Assembly (NCBI GenBank): GCA_050743075.1
Contig: JBOGDS010000008.1
Coordinates: forward strand, 1 to 62,986
Direction: 5' to 3'
Origin: JBOGDS01 sp050743075
Lineage (GTDB): Bacteria; Actinomycetota; Actinomycetes; Jiangellales; Jiangellaceae
DNA length: 62,986 nt
Within the stretch, counting starts at the first letter, position 1. Every line of letters starts with the position of its first letter. Below, one piece after another: positions 34,033-41,731 of the stretch. The position numbers and the translations under genes were made by a program. The notes under the pieces were generated by a model, which had not been told where the DNA came from, did no database searches, and saw nothing but the letters and a program-made list of their open reading frames with translations.

Positions 34033-34050
34033 TGGTGAGAGACTGGCGGA

Positions 34051-34605
34051 GTGACCGAGATCGAGATGGTCGGCAACGCGCTGTGCCTCGACTTTTCCAA
34101 CACCGTCAACGTCCGGTACTCCCCGCCGACCCGCGACTGGCTGGCCAGCCGGGCGGAAGCGGCGGAGTGGGCCCGGGCCGCAGGCGTACGGGTGGTCAGG
34201 TCGCGGGTTCGTGCCGACCTGCTGCCGGAGGCGCGGGCCGTGCGCGACGTGGTCTATCGCACGTTCTCGGCCGTAACGCGGGGAGACCGGCCGGCCCAGC
34301 AGGACCTCGACGCGCTCGCCGCTGCGCACGCCGGGGCAATGACCCGGCGGCGGCTCGGGCCCGCGGGCGACACCTACGGGCTGGTGGCCGACCCTGGTCC
34401 GGACCCGCTCCGGGCAGTGCTGGACGACGTCGCCATCTCGGCGGTGGACCTCCTGACCCGCGGCGCTCTCGACCGGCTGGGCGAGTGCCCGTCCTGTGGT
34501 TGGCTCTTCCTCGACACCAGCAAGAACGGCCGCCGGCGATGGTGCAGCATGGCCACCTGCGGCAGCCGGGACAAGGCGCGCCGCTATTACGCATCGCGCG
34601 CGTAG
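34051..34605 (+). CDS. CGNR zinc-finger / ABATE-domain regulator
   Basis: 184 residues. N-terminal ABATE domain (ALCLDFSNTVNVR at about 10-22) and a C-terminal zinc-finger with four Cys: ECPSCGWLFLDTSKNGRRRW followed by CSMATCGSRDKARRYY. The family Cys-x2-Cys and the CGNR-like CGSRDKA are clear. These are probably stress-responsive DNA-binding proteins in actinobacteria. Divergent to the MFS transporter, likely its regulator. GTG 34051. Confidence 0.9.
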   Translation: MTEIEMVGNALCLDFSNTVNVRYSPPTRDWLASRAEAAEWARAAGVRVVRSRVRADLLPEARAVRDVVYRTFSAVTRGDRPAQQDLDALAAAHAGAMTRRRLGPAGDTYGLVADPGPDPLRAVLDDVAISAVDLLTRGALDRLGECPSCGWLFLDTSKNGRRRWCSMATCGSRDKARRYYASRA

Positions 34606-34637
34606 CGCCCACCCTTGGGCGCGCGCGCGGATGGGCC

Positions 34638-36284
34638 TCAGAGGCCGGCTGCCGCCGCGAGGTCGGCCTTGATCGACTCGAGCTGCGTCGCGGCGGTCAC
34701 GCGGGCTGCGTCGACGGCACCGTCGCCCGCCGGCACGACGACCTCGAGGTAACACTTGATCTTGGGCTCGGTGCCGCTGGGCCGGACGATCACCCGGGCA
34801 CCCTCGGCCAGCCGGTAGCGCAGCCCCTCCGTCGGCGGCAGGCCGCCGACGCCGAGGGACAGGTCCTCCACCGCCTCGACGGCCCGCCCCCCGAGCGAGC
34901 CCGGTTCGGCTGCGCGCAACCGCTCCATGAAGGCGTCGATCTCCGACAGGTCGTCGACCCGAACCGAGAGTTGGTCGGTCGCGTGCAAGCCGTATCCGCG
35001 GGCGATGTCGTCGAGGGCGTCGGCGATGCTCCGGCCCTCGGCACGCAGCTTGGCGGCCAGCTCGGCGACCAGGACGGCGGCCGACAGCCCGTCCTTGTCG
35101 CGGACCGCCTCCGGGTCGACGCAGTAGCCGAGGGCCTCCTCGTAGCCGAACCGCAGCCCGTCGATGCGGCCGATCCACTTGAAGCCTGTCAACGTCTCGG
35201 CGTAGCCGAGGCCGTAGCGCCCAGCGATCTTGCCGAGCAGCGACGAGGAGACGATGGAGCAGGCGAAGACTCCGGTCAGGCCCGGCTCGCGGGCGATCAG
35301 GTAGGTCGCCAGGAGGGCGCCCAGTTCGTCGCCCCGCAGCATCCGCCACCCGTCGGGCATGGGCGCCGCAACGGCGCAGCGGTCCGCGTCGGGATCGTTG
35401 GCGATGACGATGTCGGCGTCCCGCTCCCGGGCCAGCGCGAGGGCGAGGTCGATCACGCCGGGCTCCTCGGGGTTGGGAAACGTCACCGTCGGGAAGTCCG
35501 GGTCGGGGTCCGCCTGCTGCACGACGGCGTCCGGTCGCGGGAAACCGGTCGCGCCCAGCACCCGGCGCATGACCTCACCGCCCACCCCGTGCAATGGGGT
35601 GTAGACGATGCGGACGTCGCGGGGAGCGTCCGGGCGGACGACGGAGGCGCAGCGGGCGACGTACGCGTCCAGGACCGCGTCGTCGAGCGTCTCCCAGCCA
35701 GACTCGGCGAGCGGTACGGAGGCGAGCGGCCCGACGGAGTCGATCTCGGCGGAGATCTCCACGTCGGCCGGTGGAACGATCTGCGAACCGTCGCCGAGGT
35801 AGACCTTGTAGCCGTTGTCCTGCGGCGGGTTGTGCGACGCCGTCACCATCACGCCGGCGTCGGCGCCGAGGTGCCGGACGGCGAACGCGAGGACCGGCGT
35901 GGGCAGCGGGCGGGGCAGGAGCTGGGAACGCAGCCCGGCGCCGACCATGACGGCGCAGGTGTCGCGAGCGAAGACGTCGGACTTGTGCCGCGCGTCGTAG
36001 CCGACGACCACGCTCGACCCACCGTGCGCCGTGAGGTAGGCGGCCAGGCCGGCGGCCGCCCGGATCACCACGGCCCGGTTCATCCGGTTCGGGCCGGCGC
36101 CGAGTGCGCCACGCAGGCCCGCAGTGCCGAACTCGAGGCGGCCGGCGAACCGGTCGCCGATGTCCGCGACCGCCGCCTCGTCCCCGGCGTCGGCCCGTGC
36201 GAGCAAGCCGGCCAGCTCGGCTCTGGTGTCCTCGTCCGGGTCATCGGTCACCCAGCGCCGGGCCTCGTCCAGCACGTCGGTCAT
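34638..36284 (-). CDS. Phospho-sugar mutase (phosphopentomutase/phosphoglucomutase type)
   Basis: 548 residues of the alpha-D-phosphohexomutase family. Catalytic phospho-Ser150 in TASHNPPQDNGYK, metal-binding DPDADR, sugar-specificity loop and the C-terminal phosphate-binding RPSGTEPKIK. Its place between PNP and deoC suggests it converts (deoxy)ribose-1-phosphate to the 5-phosphate, the step missing between the phosphorylases and DeoC; glucose or mannose phosphates are alternatives. ATG 36284 with GGAAAGGG upstream. A TGATCA hairpin separates it from PNP. Confidence 0.9.
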   Translation of the reverse strand: MTDVLDEARRWVTDDPDEDTRAELAGLLARADAGDEAAVADIGDRFAGRLEFGTAGLRGALGAGPNRMNRAVVIRAAAGLAAYLTAHGGSSVVVGYDARHKSDVFARDTCAVMVGAGLRSQLLPRPLPTPVLAFAVRHLGADAGVMVTASHNPPQDNGYKVYLGDGSQIVPPADVEISAEIDSVGPLASVPLAESGWETLDDAVLDAYVARCASVVRPDAPRDVRIVYTPLHGVGGEVMRRVLGATGFPRPDAVVQQADPDPDFPTVTFPNPEEPGVIDLALALARERDADIVIANDPDADRCAVAAPMPDGWRMLRGDELGALLATYLIAREPGLTGVFACSIVSSSLLGKIAGRYGLGYAETLTGFKWIGRIDGLRFGYEEALGYCVDPEAVRDKDGLSAAVLVAELAAKLRAEGRSIADALDDIARGYGLHATDQLSVRVDDLSEIDAFMERLRAAEPGSLGGRAVEAVEDLSLGVGGLPPTEGLRYRLAEGARVIVRPSGTEPKIKCYLEVVVPAGDGAVDAARVTAATQLESIKADLAAAAGL

Positions 36285-36298
36285 CGTCGCCCTTTCCC

Positions 36299-36358
36299 TC
36301 CCATGATCATGTCGACCACGTACACCCTCTGCTGTACCTGGTCGACATGATCACGGGA
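36299..36358. repeat. TGATCA-box hairpin A (PNP / phosphosugar mutase)
   Basis: Left arm 36299-36318, right arm 36339-36358: 20-bp stem with one mismatch, and the 20-nt loop carries a further GTAC/GTAC pair. TGATCA boxes begin at 36304 and 36348 (44 bp apart). Lies after the PNP stop and before the mutase gene, so may act as a terminator. Confidence 0.8.
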
Positions 36359-36366
36359 GCCCGCCG

Positions 36367-37170
36367 TTAGATCCGCTCGACCACGTCGGCGAGGAGACGG
36401 CCGATGCGCGGAGCGGCCTGCTGTCCGGCCTCGACGACCTCGGCGTGGTCGAGCGGGGCCGGGCTGATCCCGGCGGCAAGGTTGGTGACCAGCGATATGC
36501 CGAGCACCTCCATGCCGGCCTCGCGGGCCGCGATCGCCTCCAGCGTCGTCGACATTCCGACCAGGTCACCGCCGAGCCGTTTGGCCATCTGCACCTCGGC
36601 CGGCGTCTCGTAGTGCGGGCCGGGGAACTGGACGTAGACGCCCTGGTCGAGGGAGGGGTCGACGGTCCTGGCGACCGCCCGCAGCCGCGCCGAGTACAGG
36701 TCGGTGAGGTCGACGAACGTCGCACCCTCCAGCGGCGACGTCGCGGTCAAGTTGAGGTGGTCGCTGATGAGCACTGGCGTCCCGGGGGCCCATTCCTCGC
36801 GCAGGCCCCCGCAGCCGTTGGTCAACACGATGGCTCGGCACCCGGCTGCGGCTGCGGTGCGGACACCGTGGACGACTTGGCGTACACCCCGGCCCTCGTA
36901 GAGATGGGTCCGCGCACCGACGAAGAGCGCTCGGCGGTCCGTGGTGCCGATCCGCACCGAACGGATGACGCCGACGTGGCCAGCGACTGCCGGCGGCGGA
37001 AAGCCAGGCACCTCGGTCTGGGGAACCTCGGCGATCGTCTCGCCCAGCAGGTCGAGCGCCCCTGCCCAGCCCGAGCCGAGAACGAGTGCGACGTCGTGGT
37101 GGTCGACGCCGGTGAGTTCGGCGACACGTACGGCGGCTGATCGTGCCGTCGCCGCGGGTTCCTCGATCAC
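36367..37170 (-). CDS. Purine-nucleoside phosphorylase (trimeric)
   Basis: 267-residue low-molecular-mass PNP: inosine, guanosine and deoxy forms plus phosphate give base and (deoxy)ribose-1-phosphate. Seen: ALVLGSGWAGAL (phosphate Ser), ARTHLYEGRG (His), LTNGCGGLREEW, FPGPHYETPAEV (Glu for base), MSTTLEAIAAREAG, and VTNLAAGI (Asn for the 6-oxopurine). GTG 37170 is preceded by TATGGT with 6 nt spacing, a leaderless promoter. Confidence 0.94.
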   Translation of the reverse strand: MIEEPAATARSAAVRVAELTGVDHHDVALVLGSGWAGALDLLGETIAEVPQTEVPGFPPPAVAGHVGVIRSVRIGTTDRRALFVGARTHLYEGRGVRQVVHGVRTAAAAGCRAIVLTNGCGGLREEWAPGTPVLISDHLNLTATSPLEGATFVDLTDLYSARLRAVARTVDPSLDQGVYVQFPGPHYETPAEVQMAKRLGGDLVGMSTTLEAIAAREAGMEVLGISLVTNLAAGISPAPLDHAEVVEAGQQAAPRIGRLLADVVERI

Positions 37171-37176
37171 GTGGGG

Positions 37177-37182
37177 ACCATA
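37177..37182 (-). promoter_or_regulatory. Extended -10 (TATGGT) for leaderless PNP mRNA
   Basis: Minus-strand TATGGT, then 6 nt, then GTG 37170. Hairpin B begins 21 bp further upstream, at and beyond the -35 position. Confidence 0.4.
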
Positions 37183-37202
37183 GCGCGGGCAACCACTCCC
37201 AC

Positions 37203-37262
37203 TCCCATGATCATGAAGGTTTGGGAGGGCTCTAGGACCGCTGATCCTTCATGATCATGGGA
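37203..37262. repeat. TGATCA-box hairpin B (divergent PNP / lpdA)
   Basis: Perfect 17-bp arms 37203-37219 and 37246-37262; TGATCA boxes begin at 37208 and 37252 (44 bp apart). It lies between two divergent genes, about -33 to -92 from the PNP start and 50 bp before lpdA. No gene ends here, so a terminator role is not obvious; an operator or a mobile palindromic repeat fits better. Confidence 0.8.
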
Positions 37263-37311
37263 TGGAGGGCGCGGAGGCGCGGAGGGCGCGCGGGCGGGGC
37301 GATGCGGGACA

Positions 37312-38697
37312 ATGGCGCTCGTGACGCGGGTGGCGATCCTCGGCGGTGGGCCAGGCGGGTACGAGGCGGCGCTGGTCGCTGCGCAGCTCGGCGCCGACGT
37401 CACGGTCGTCGACCGCGACGGGCTCGGCGGCTCGGCCGTCCTGACCGACTGCGTGCCCAGCAAGACGCTCGTCGCCACCGCGGAAGCCATGACCGAGGCG
37501 GGCGAGTCGGCGGAGCTGGGTGTCGTCCTCGACAACACCCGGCTGGCGGTGGACCTGCGCCGGGTCAATGCCCGCGTCAAGGCCTTGGCGGAGGCCCAGT
37601 CCCGTGACGTCGGCGCCTCGCTGGAGAAGGCCGGCGTGCAGGTGGTGACCGGCACCGGGCGCCTCGCTCCAGGCGACCGGGTCGTCGTCGAGGCCGCCGA
37701 CGGGTCGAGTGACGAGGTCGTCGCAGACGTCGCCCTGGTCTCCACCGGCGCCAGGCCGCGGGTTCTACCCGATGCCGAGCCCGACGGCGAACGGATCCTC
37801 ACCTGGACGCAGGTCTACGACCTCGACGAGCTGCCGGAGCGCCTGATCGTCGTCGGTTCGGGCGTCACCGGAGCCGAGTTCGCCAGCGCCTACAACGCGC
37901 TGGGCGGCGAGGTCGTGCTCGTCTCGTCGCGGGACCGGGTGCTGCCGGGCGAGGACGCCGACGCCGCGTACGTGCTGGAGGAGGTCTTCTCCCGACGCAG
38001 CCTGACGGTGCTGTCGCGCTCGCGTGCGGCATCCGTTCGGCGCGACGGTGACGGCGTCGTCGTGGCCCTGACCGACGGTCGCACCGTCGAGGGGTCGCAC
38101 TGCCTGATGGCGGTCGGTTCGGTGCCCAACACCGACGGGATCGGCCTGGAGGAGAGCGGTGTCCGGCTCACCGACGGCAGCTTCGTCGAGGTCGACCGCG
38201 TCTCCCGTACCTCGGGGCGAGGTGTCTATGCGGCCGGCGACTGCACCGGCGTCCTCATGCTCGCGTCCGTGGCCGCCATGCAGGGCCGCACCGCGATGTG
38301 GCACGCGCTCGGCGACGCGGTCGCACCGCTGGACCTCAAGACGGTGTCGTCGAACGTGTTCACAGCACCTGAAATCGCCACCGTCGGCTGGAGTCAGGCG
38401 GAAGTCGACGCCGGAGCGATCGACGCGCGGGCGGTGAAGCTGCCGCTGGCCACCAACGCGCGGGCGAAGATGCAGGGCATCCACGACGGGTTCGTGAAGC
38501 TGTTCTGCCGGCCCAGCACCGGGATCGTGGTGGGCGGCGTGGTGGTGGCGCCTCGGGCGAGCGAGCTGATCCACCCGATCTCGTTGGCGATCGAGGGAAA
38601 GCTGACCGTCGACCAGGTCGCGCACGCGTTCACGGTGTACCCGTCGCTGTCGGGGTCGGTCGCCGAGGCGGCCCGCCGGCTGCACCGGCGGAGCTGA
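37312..38697 (+). CDS. lpdA: LpdA-type NAD(P)H:quinone reductase (flavoprotein disulfide reductase family)
   Basis: 461 residues, FAD-binding GGGPGGYEAALVAAQ and NAD-binding GSGVTGAEFASAYNALG. Where true dihydrolipoyl dehydrogenases have a redox Cys pair (CxxxxC), this has SAVLTDC with only one Cys. The C-terminal His-Glu dyad is replaced by YPSLSGSVAEAARRL, exactly as in mycobacterial LpdA (Rv3303c), which reduces quinones instead of lipoamide. Not a pyruvate-dehydrogenase E3. ATG 37312 or GTG 37321 (nearer to the mycobacterial start) are possible. Confidence 0.88.
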   Translation: MALVTRVAILGGGPGGYEAALVAAQLGADVTVVDRDGLGGSAVLTDCVPSKTLVATAEAMTEAGESAELGVVLDNTRLAVDLRRVNARVKALAEAQSRDVGASLEKAGVQVVTGTGRLAPGDRVVVEAADGSSDEVVADVALVSTGARPRVLPDAEPDGERILTWTQVYDLDELPERLIVVGSGVTGAEFASAYNALGGEVVLVSSRDRVLPGEDADAAYVLEEVFSRRSLTVLSRSRAASVRRDGDGVVVALTDGRTVEGSHCLMAVGSVPNTDGIGLEESGVRLTDGSFVEVDRVSRTSGRGVYAAGDCTGVLMLASVAAMQGRTAMWHALGDAVAPLDLKTVSSNVFTAPEIATVGWSQAEVDAGAIDARAVKLPLATNARAKMQGIHDGFVKLFCRPSTGIVVGGVVVAPRASELIHPISLAIEGKLTVDQVAHAFTVYPSLSGSVAEAARRLHRRS

Positions 38698-38799
38698 GCC
38701 CTCGTCCGAGTCTTGCGCCCTCACAGCCCATGATCCAGGGCGGCCCGCTGGGAGTTCAGGCCCAGTAGACGGCCTTCGGTCAGGCGCTTGGTGCGGTTC

Positions 38800-40032
38800 T
38801 CACCAGCCGCCGCCGTCGAAACCGCCGCCGTCGAAACCGCCTCCGTCGAACCCACCGCCGCCACCCCAGCCTCCGCCGTCACCCCAGCCGCCGCCAGCGC
38901 CGGCGTCCGCGGCGCCGCTGTCGCCCCAGCCGCCGCCACCCCAGCCGAACGACGAGCCGAGCATGGTTCCCCACAGCATGCCCGGCAGGAAGCCGCCGTA
39001 GTACCCACCGGCCCAGCCGGCATAGGCCGGGCCCGCCTCCCAGTACGGACGCCGTTCGCCGTCGCCGACCTGTACCAGCCGGACGTCCGGGTCCAGGCCG
39101 TCCTTGATCCGGGTCGCGTCAGCCGCGCATGCTGGGACGTCGCGTAGCGCGCCGCCGCGGGGAGCCCACTGCACGTCCTCGACCGACGGGCCGTGACGAG
39201 GGTCGAAGAAGCACGGCAGCCTGCGCTGTGGGGGCTCGTCGCCGGCCAGCCGAGCGCGTACGCAGGCGAGCAGCCAGCGGCCTTCGTCGAGGGCGGACGT
39301 CACCGGTTGCAGGTTCTCCGCGCGCTCTACCCGTGACGCGGCAGTCTTCGCGTTCTCGTAGAGGTCGAGTGCCCGGGCGTACTCCTGCCGTGCCTCGACC
39401 GGTACGGCTCCCGGAGTCCGGACGTCGAGGTCGAGGTCGGCGAGCTCCTCGCCGTACGCGGTGACATCTTCGTCGATGGCGGTGCGGACAGGCTCGAGCT
39501 CGGCGCGCTCACGGTTGCGCTTGTTGCGCCGGTAGAGCAGGAACCCACCGCCACCGGCAGCAGCGAGGATTCCCAGCGGGATCAGCCCCGACGAGCCGCT
39601 GTCGTCGGACTCGCCTTCGGCGTCAGCGCCCGGGCCGCCGCCGGAGTCAAAGTCCTCGACCCGGTCGGCGAAGTCGGTGATGGTGGTCCCGAAGTCGTCG
39701 CTCGCGACGTCGAGTGCGATGTCACGGGCGGCGCCATCCGGCAGCTGGTTCGAGGTGGCGGCCGGCGTCCCGTCGGCCAGCAGGACCAGGTAGGTCCCGT
39801 CGCGTCCGGTCGACTCGGCAAGCGTCCGCGCGTCGCCCTCCTCCCGCGCCGCCGTGGGCAGGACGGCGACGAACAGCGGAGTCGTCGCGTCGGCGAGCCG
39901 GTCGGCGGCGGCCGAGCGGGCACCGCCGTCGAACACGATGCCGTTGGCCTCGAGCTCGGCCTCGGCCTCGGCTGCCACGTGGAGCGGCGCGTCGCGTAGC
40001 GCGGAACCGGCGTCTTCATAGACGGTCGACAT
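38800..40032 (-). CDS. Membrane protein with Gly-rich C-terminal repeats
   Basis: 410 residues. N-terminal soluble domain of about 125 residues (AAADRLADATTPLFVAVLP; GTYLVLLADGTPAATS) that resembles a TPM-like fold, an acidic linker, one transmembrane helix (about 150-170, LIPLGILAAAGGGGFLLY), a helical cytoplasmic region with Cys residues, and a tail of GGGFD repeats (GGGGWGDS, then three to four GGGFD). ATG 40032 chosen. Role unknown; similar proteins are widespread in actinobacteria. Confidence 0.75.
   Translation of the reverse strand: MSTVYEDAGSALRDAPLHVAAEAEAELEANGIVFDGGARSAAADRLADATTPLFVAVLPTAAREEGDARTLAESTGRDGTYLVLLADGTPAATSNQLPDGAARDIALDVASDDFGTTITDFADRVEDFDSGGGPGADAEGESDDSGSSGLIPLGILAAAGGGGFLLYRRNKRNRERAELEPVRTAIDEDVTAYGEELADLDLDVRTPGAVPVEARQEYARALDLYENAKTAASRVERAENLQPVTSALDEGRWLLACVRARLAGDEPPQRRLPCFFDPRHGPSVEDVQWAPRGGALRDVPACAADATRIKDGLDPDVRLVQVGDGERRPYWEAGPAYAGWAGGYYGGFLPGMLWGTMLGSSFGWGGGGWGDSGAADAGAGGGWGDGGGWGGGGGFDGGGFDGGGFDGGGW
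38803..38855 (-). repeat. Tandem 15-bp repeats coding for GGGFD
   Basis: Three to four near-identical 15-bp units (CCGCCGCCGTCGAAA on the plus strand) at the 3' end of the Gly-rich membrane protein gene. Coding microsatellite-like, likely length-variable. Confidence 0.6.
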
Positions 40033-40089
40033 GCCTCCATCATCCCCCGACCTGGCGAAGGTGGAGCTGTCGGTGCCCCATGTTGTGAT

Positions 40090-41223
40090 GTGGGCGTGCT
40101 CACCGTGACACCCGCACAGGCGATGGGGCGGCGGATCGAGCGGCTGCACCTGCTTCAGCCGGCGGCCGACCCGGTCGCGGTGGCGTCCCGGCTCGGCGGC
40201 GTGCATGCCCAGGTTGCGTCGGCTGCCGCCTTGATCGTCGGCGTACGGACGTCGTCGTCCGCGCCCGCTGACCTGGACGAAGCGCTCTGGAAGGGCCGAA
40301 CCCTGGTGAAGACCTGGGGGATGCGAGGGACGCTGCACTACTTCCCTGCCGCTGAGCTGCCGCTGTGGGTGGCCGCGTTCCGGCAGCGGCAGTGGCCGAA
40401 GTTCACGCCGGCGTGGGGGAAGTACCACGGCGTCACACCTGGCGATCTCCGCGCCGTCACCGGCGCCGTCGGCGATGTCCTACCGGGCCGGACGCTGACT
40501 CGGGAGGAGCTCGCCGGCGAGGTCGCCGATGCGCTGTGTAGGCCGGAACTGGCGGAGCGGATCCGCTCTGGGTGGGGCCAGATGCTCAAGCCGGCAGCTG
40601 CGGGTGGGCTGCTCTGCTTCGGCCCCGACCGGGATCGCAACGTCACCTTCACCGATCCGCGGACCTGGCTGCCGGACGTCGCCTGGGACGAGCCCGACCC
40701 CGATGGCGCGCTGCGCACCGTGATCACCAGGTTCCTCGACACGTACGGCCCGGCGACACACGAGGACTTCGGCCGGTGGTGGGGCATCGACGCAGCATCG
40801 GCCCGGCGGATCTTCGCCCAGCACGCCGACGCAATGGTGGCCGTCGATGTCGCGGGCCGGAAGGCCTGGCTGACGCCGAAGGTAGCCGCGACAATCGACA
40901 GCCATCCGCCCGCCAATGGGGTCCTGCTGCTCCCTGGCTTCGACCCGTACACGGTCGCGCCGATCAGCGCTCGCGCCTACACGATTCCCGACGGCTTCGT
41001 CGACCGCGTGTCCCGGACGGCAGGGTGGATCTCGCCGGTGTTCGTCGTCGACGGCGTCATCCGCGGCGTGTGGACGCACGAGCGCAAGGGCGACACGGTC
41101 GCGGTCGAGATCACGCCGTTCGCCCGCGTCTCGAGTTCGGTCAAGAAGGACGCCGCGACGTTCGTGCAGCGATACGGCACCATCCTGTCCGGTGACTTGA
41201 CCCTGACGTGGGCGGCGGCCTAA
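40090..41223 (+). CDS. HTH_42 winged-helix protein (AlkX/AlkZ-like DNA glycosylase family)
   Basis: 377 residues of the HTH_42 superfamily, which includes DNA glycosylases that remove bulky alkyl or crosslink adducts. Typical segments: KTWGMRGTLHYFP, tandem winged helices, FDPYTV and RAGWISPVFVVDG-like RTAGWISPVFVVDG. Near residue 38 the motif GVHAQV places His-Ala-Gln where AlkZ has Gln-x-Gln; it may be an active-site variant. Several in-frame GTGs (40090, 40096, 40105) compete as start. Function is inferred from family only. Confidence 0.75.
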   Translation: MGVLTVTPAQAMGRRIERLHLLQPAADPVAVASRLGGVHAQVASAAALIVGVRTSSSAPADLDEALWKGRTLVKTWGMRGTLHYFPAAELPLWVAAFRQRQWPKFTPAWGKYHGVTPGDLRAVTGAVGDVLPGRTLTREELAGEVADALCRPELAERIRSGWGQMLKPAAAGGLLCFGPDRDRNVTFTDPRTWLPDVAWDEPDPDGALRTVITRFLDTYGPATHEDFGRWWGIDAASARRIFAQHADAMVAVDVAGRKAWLTPKVAATIDSHPPANGVLLLPGFDPYTVAPISARAYTIPDGFVDRVSRTAGWISPVFVVDGVIRGVWTHERKGDTVAVEITPFARVSSSVKKDAATFVQRYGTILSGDLTLTWAAA

Positions 41224-41232
41224 GGCACGTCG

Positions 41233-41415
41233 GTGAACTCCGTCGTTCGACGTCATCTGGAGCGGTTCGCCAGCGGTGATCGCCAGCGGGTGGCTCTCGA
41301 CCAGGTGCTCGCCGAGGCACGCTGCTCTCTACGATCGTTGAGAAGCGATCGCGGCCGTGACGGCACCTCATGGCAGGGCGCTCATCGACACCAACGTGTT
41401 GGTCTACGCCTTTGA
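41233..41415 (+). pseudogene. Truncated VapB-type antitoxin
   Basis: GTG 41233, only 9 nt after the previous gene, starts directly in what looks like the second helix of a ribbon-helix-helix antitoxin (NSVVRRHLERF, ALDQVLAEAR). The N-terminal beta-strand and first helix that bind DNA are missing, and the last 20 residues read as an overlap frame of the toxin gene. Probably a remnant unable to bind DNA. Confidence 0.5.
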
Positions 41416-41731
41416 CGCATCCGAGCCTGACAAGCGGAAGATCGCCGACGCCCTGATCGCCGACGTCGATCCTGACCAGGTCGCGCTGAGCGCGCAGGTT
41501 CTCAACGAGTTCTATGTGACGGTGACCAGGAAGCCGCCGCCGCCGCCGGCGGCCGATCGAGCCGAGCGGGTCGTCCACTGGCTGGCCGGACCCGCCGTGG
41601 TTCCCGTCGGCACGGAACTGGTCATCGCCGGCATCGGGCGCTCACGGGCGTCGCAGCTCTCGCTCTGGGACTCGCTTGTCGTCGAGGCTGCTCGCCGGGC
41701 CGTCAACCCGTTCGTCGCGGTCAGTCCGTGA
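41357..41731 (+). pseudogene. VapC PIN-domain toxin with an internal deletion
   Basis: 124 residues. PIN motifs present: LIDTNVLVYAFD (first Asp), SAQVLNEFYV (Glu), SLWDSLVVEAARRA (Asp). Immediately after RRA it jumps to VNPFVAVSP, normally the very end of such proteins. The about 20 residues between, usually Gly-Cys...SEDL with the last acidic residue, are lacking. The toxin is thus probably inactive. Its end overlaps the convergent biotin carboxylase gene by 11 nt. Confidence 0.7.

Noticed and set aside
37312..38697. Annotation as dihydrolipoyl dehydrogenase (E3)
   Set aside because: Lacks the redox CxxxxC pair and the C-terminal His-Glu dyad; matches LpdA quinone reductase.
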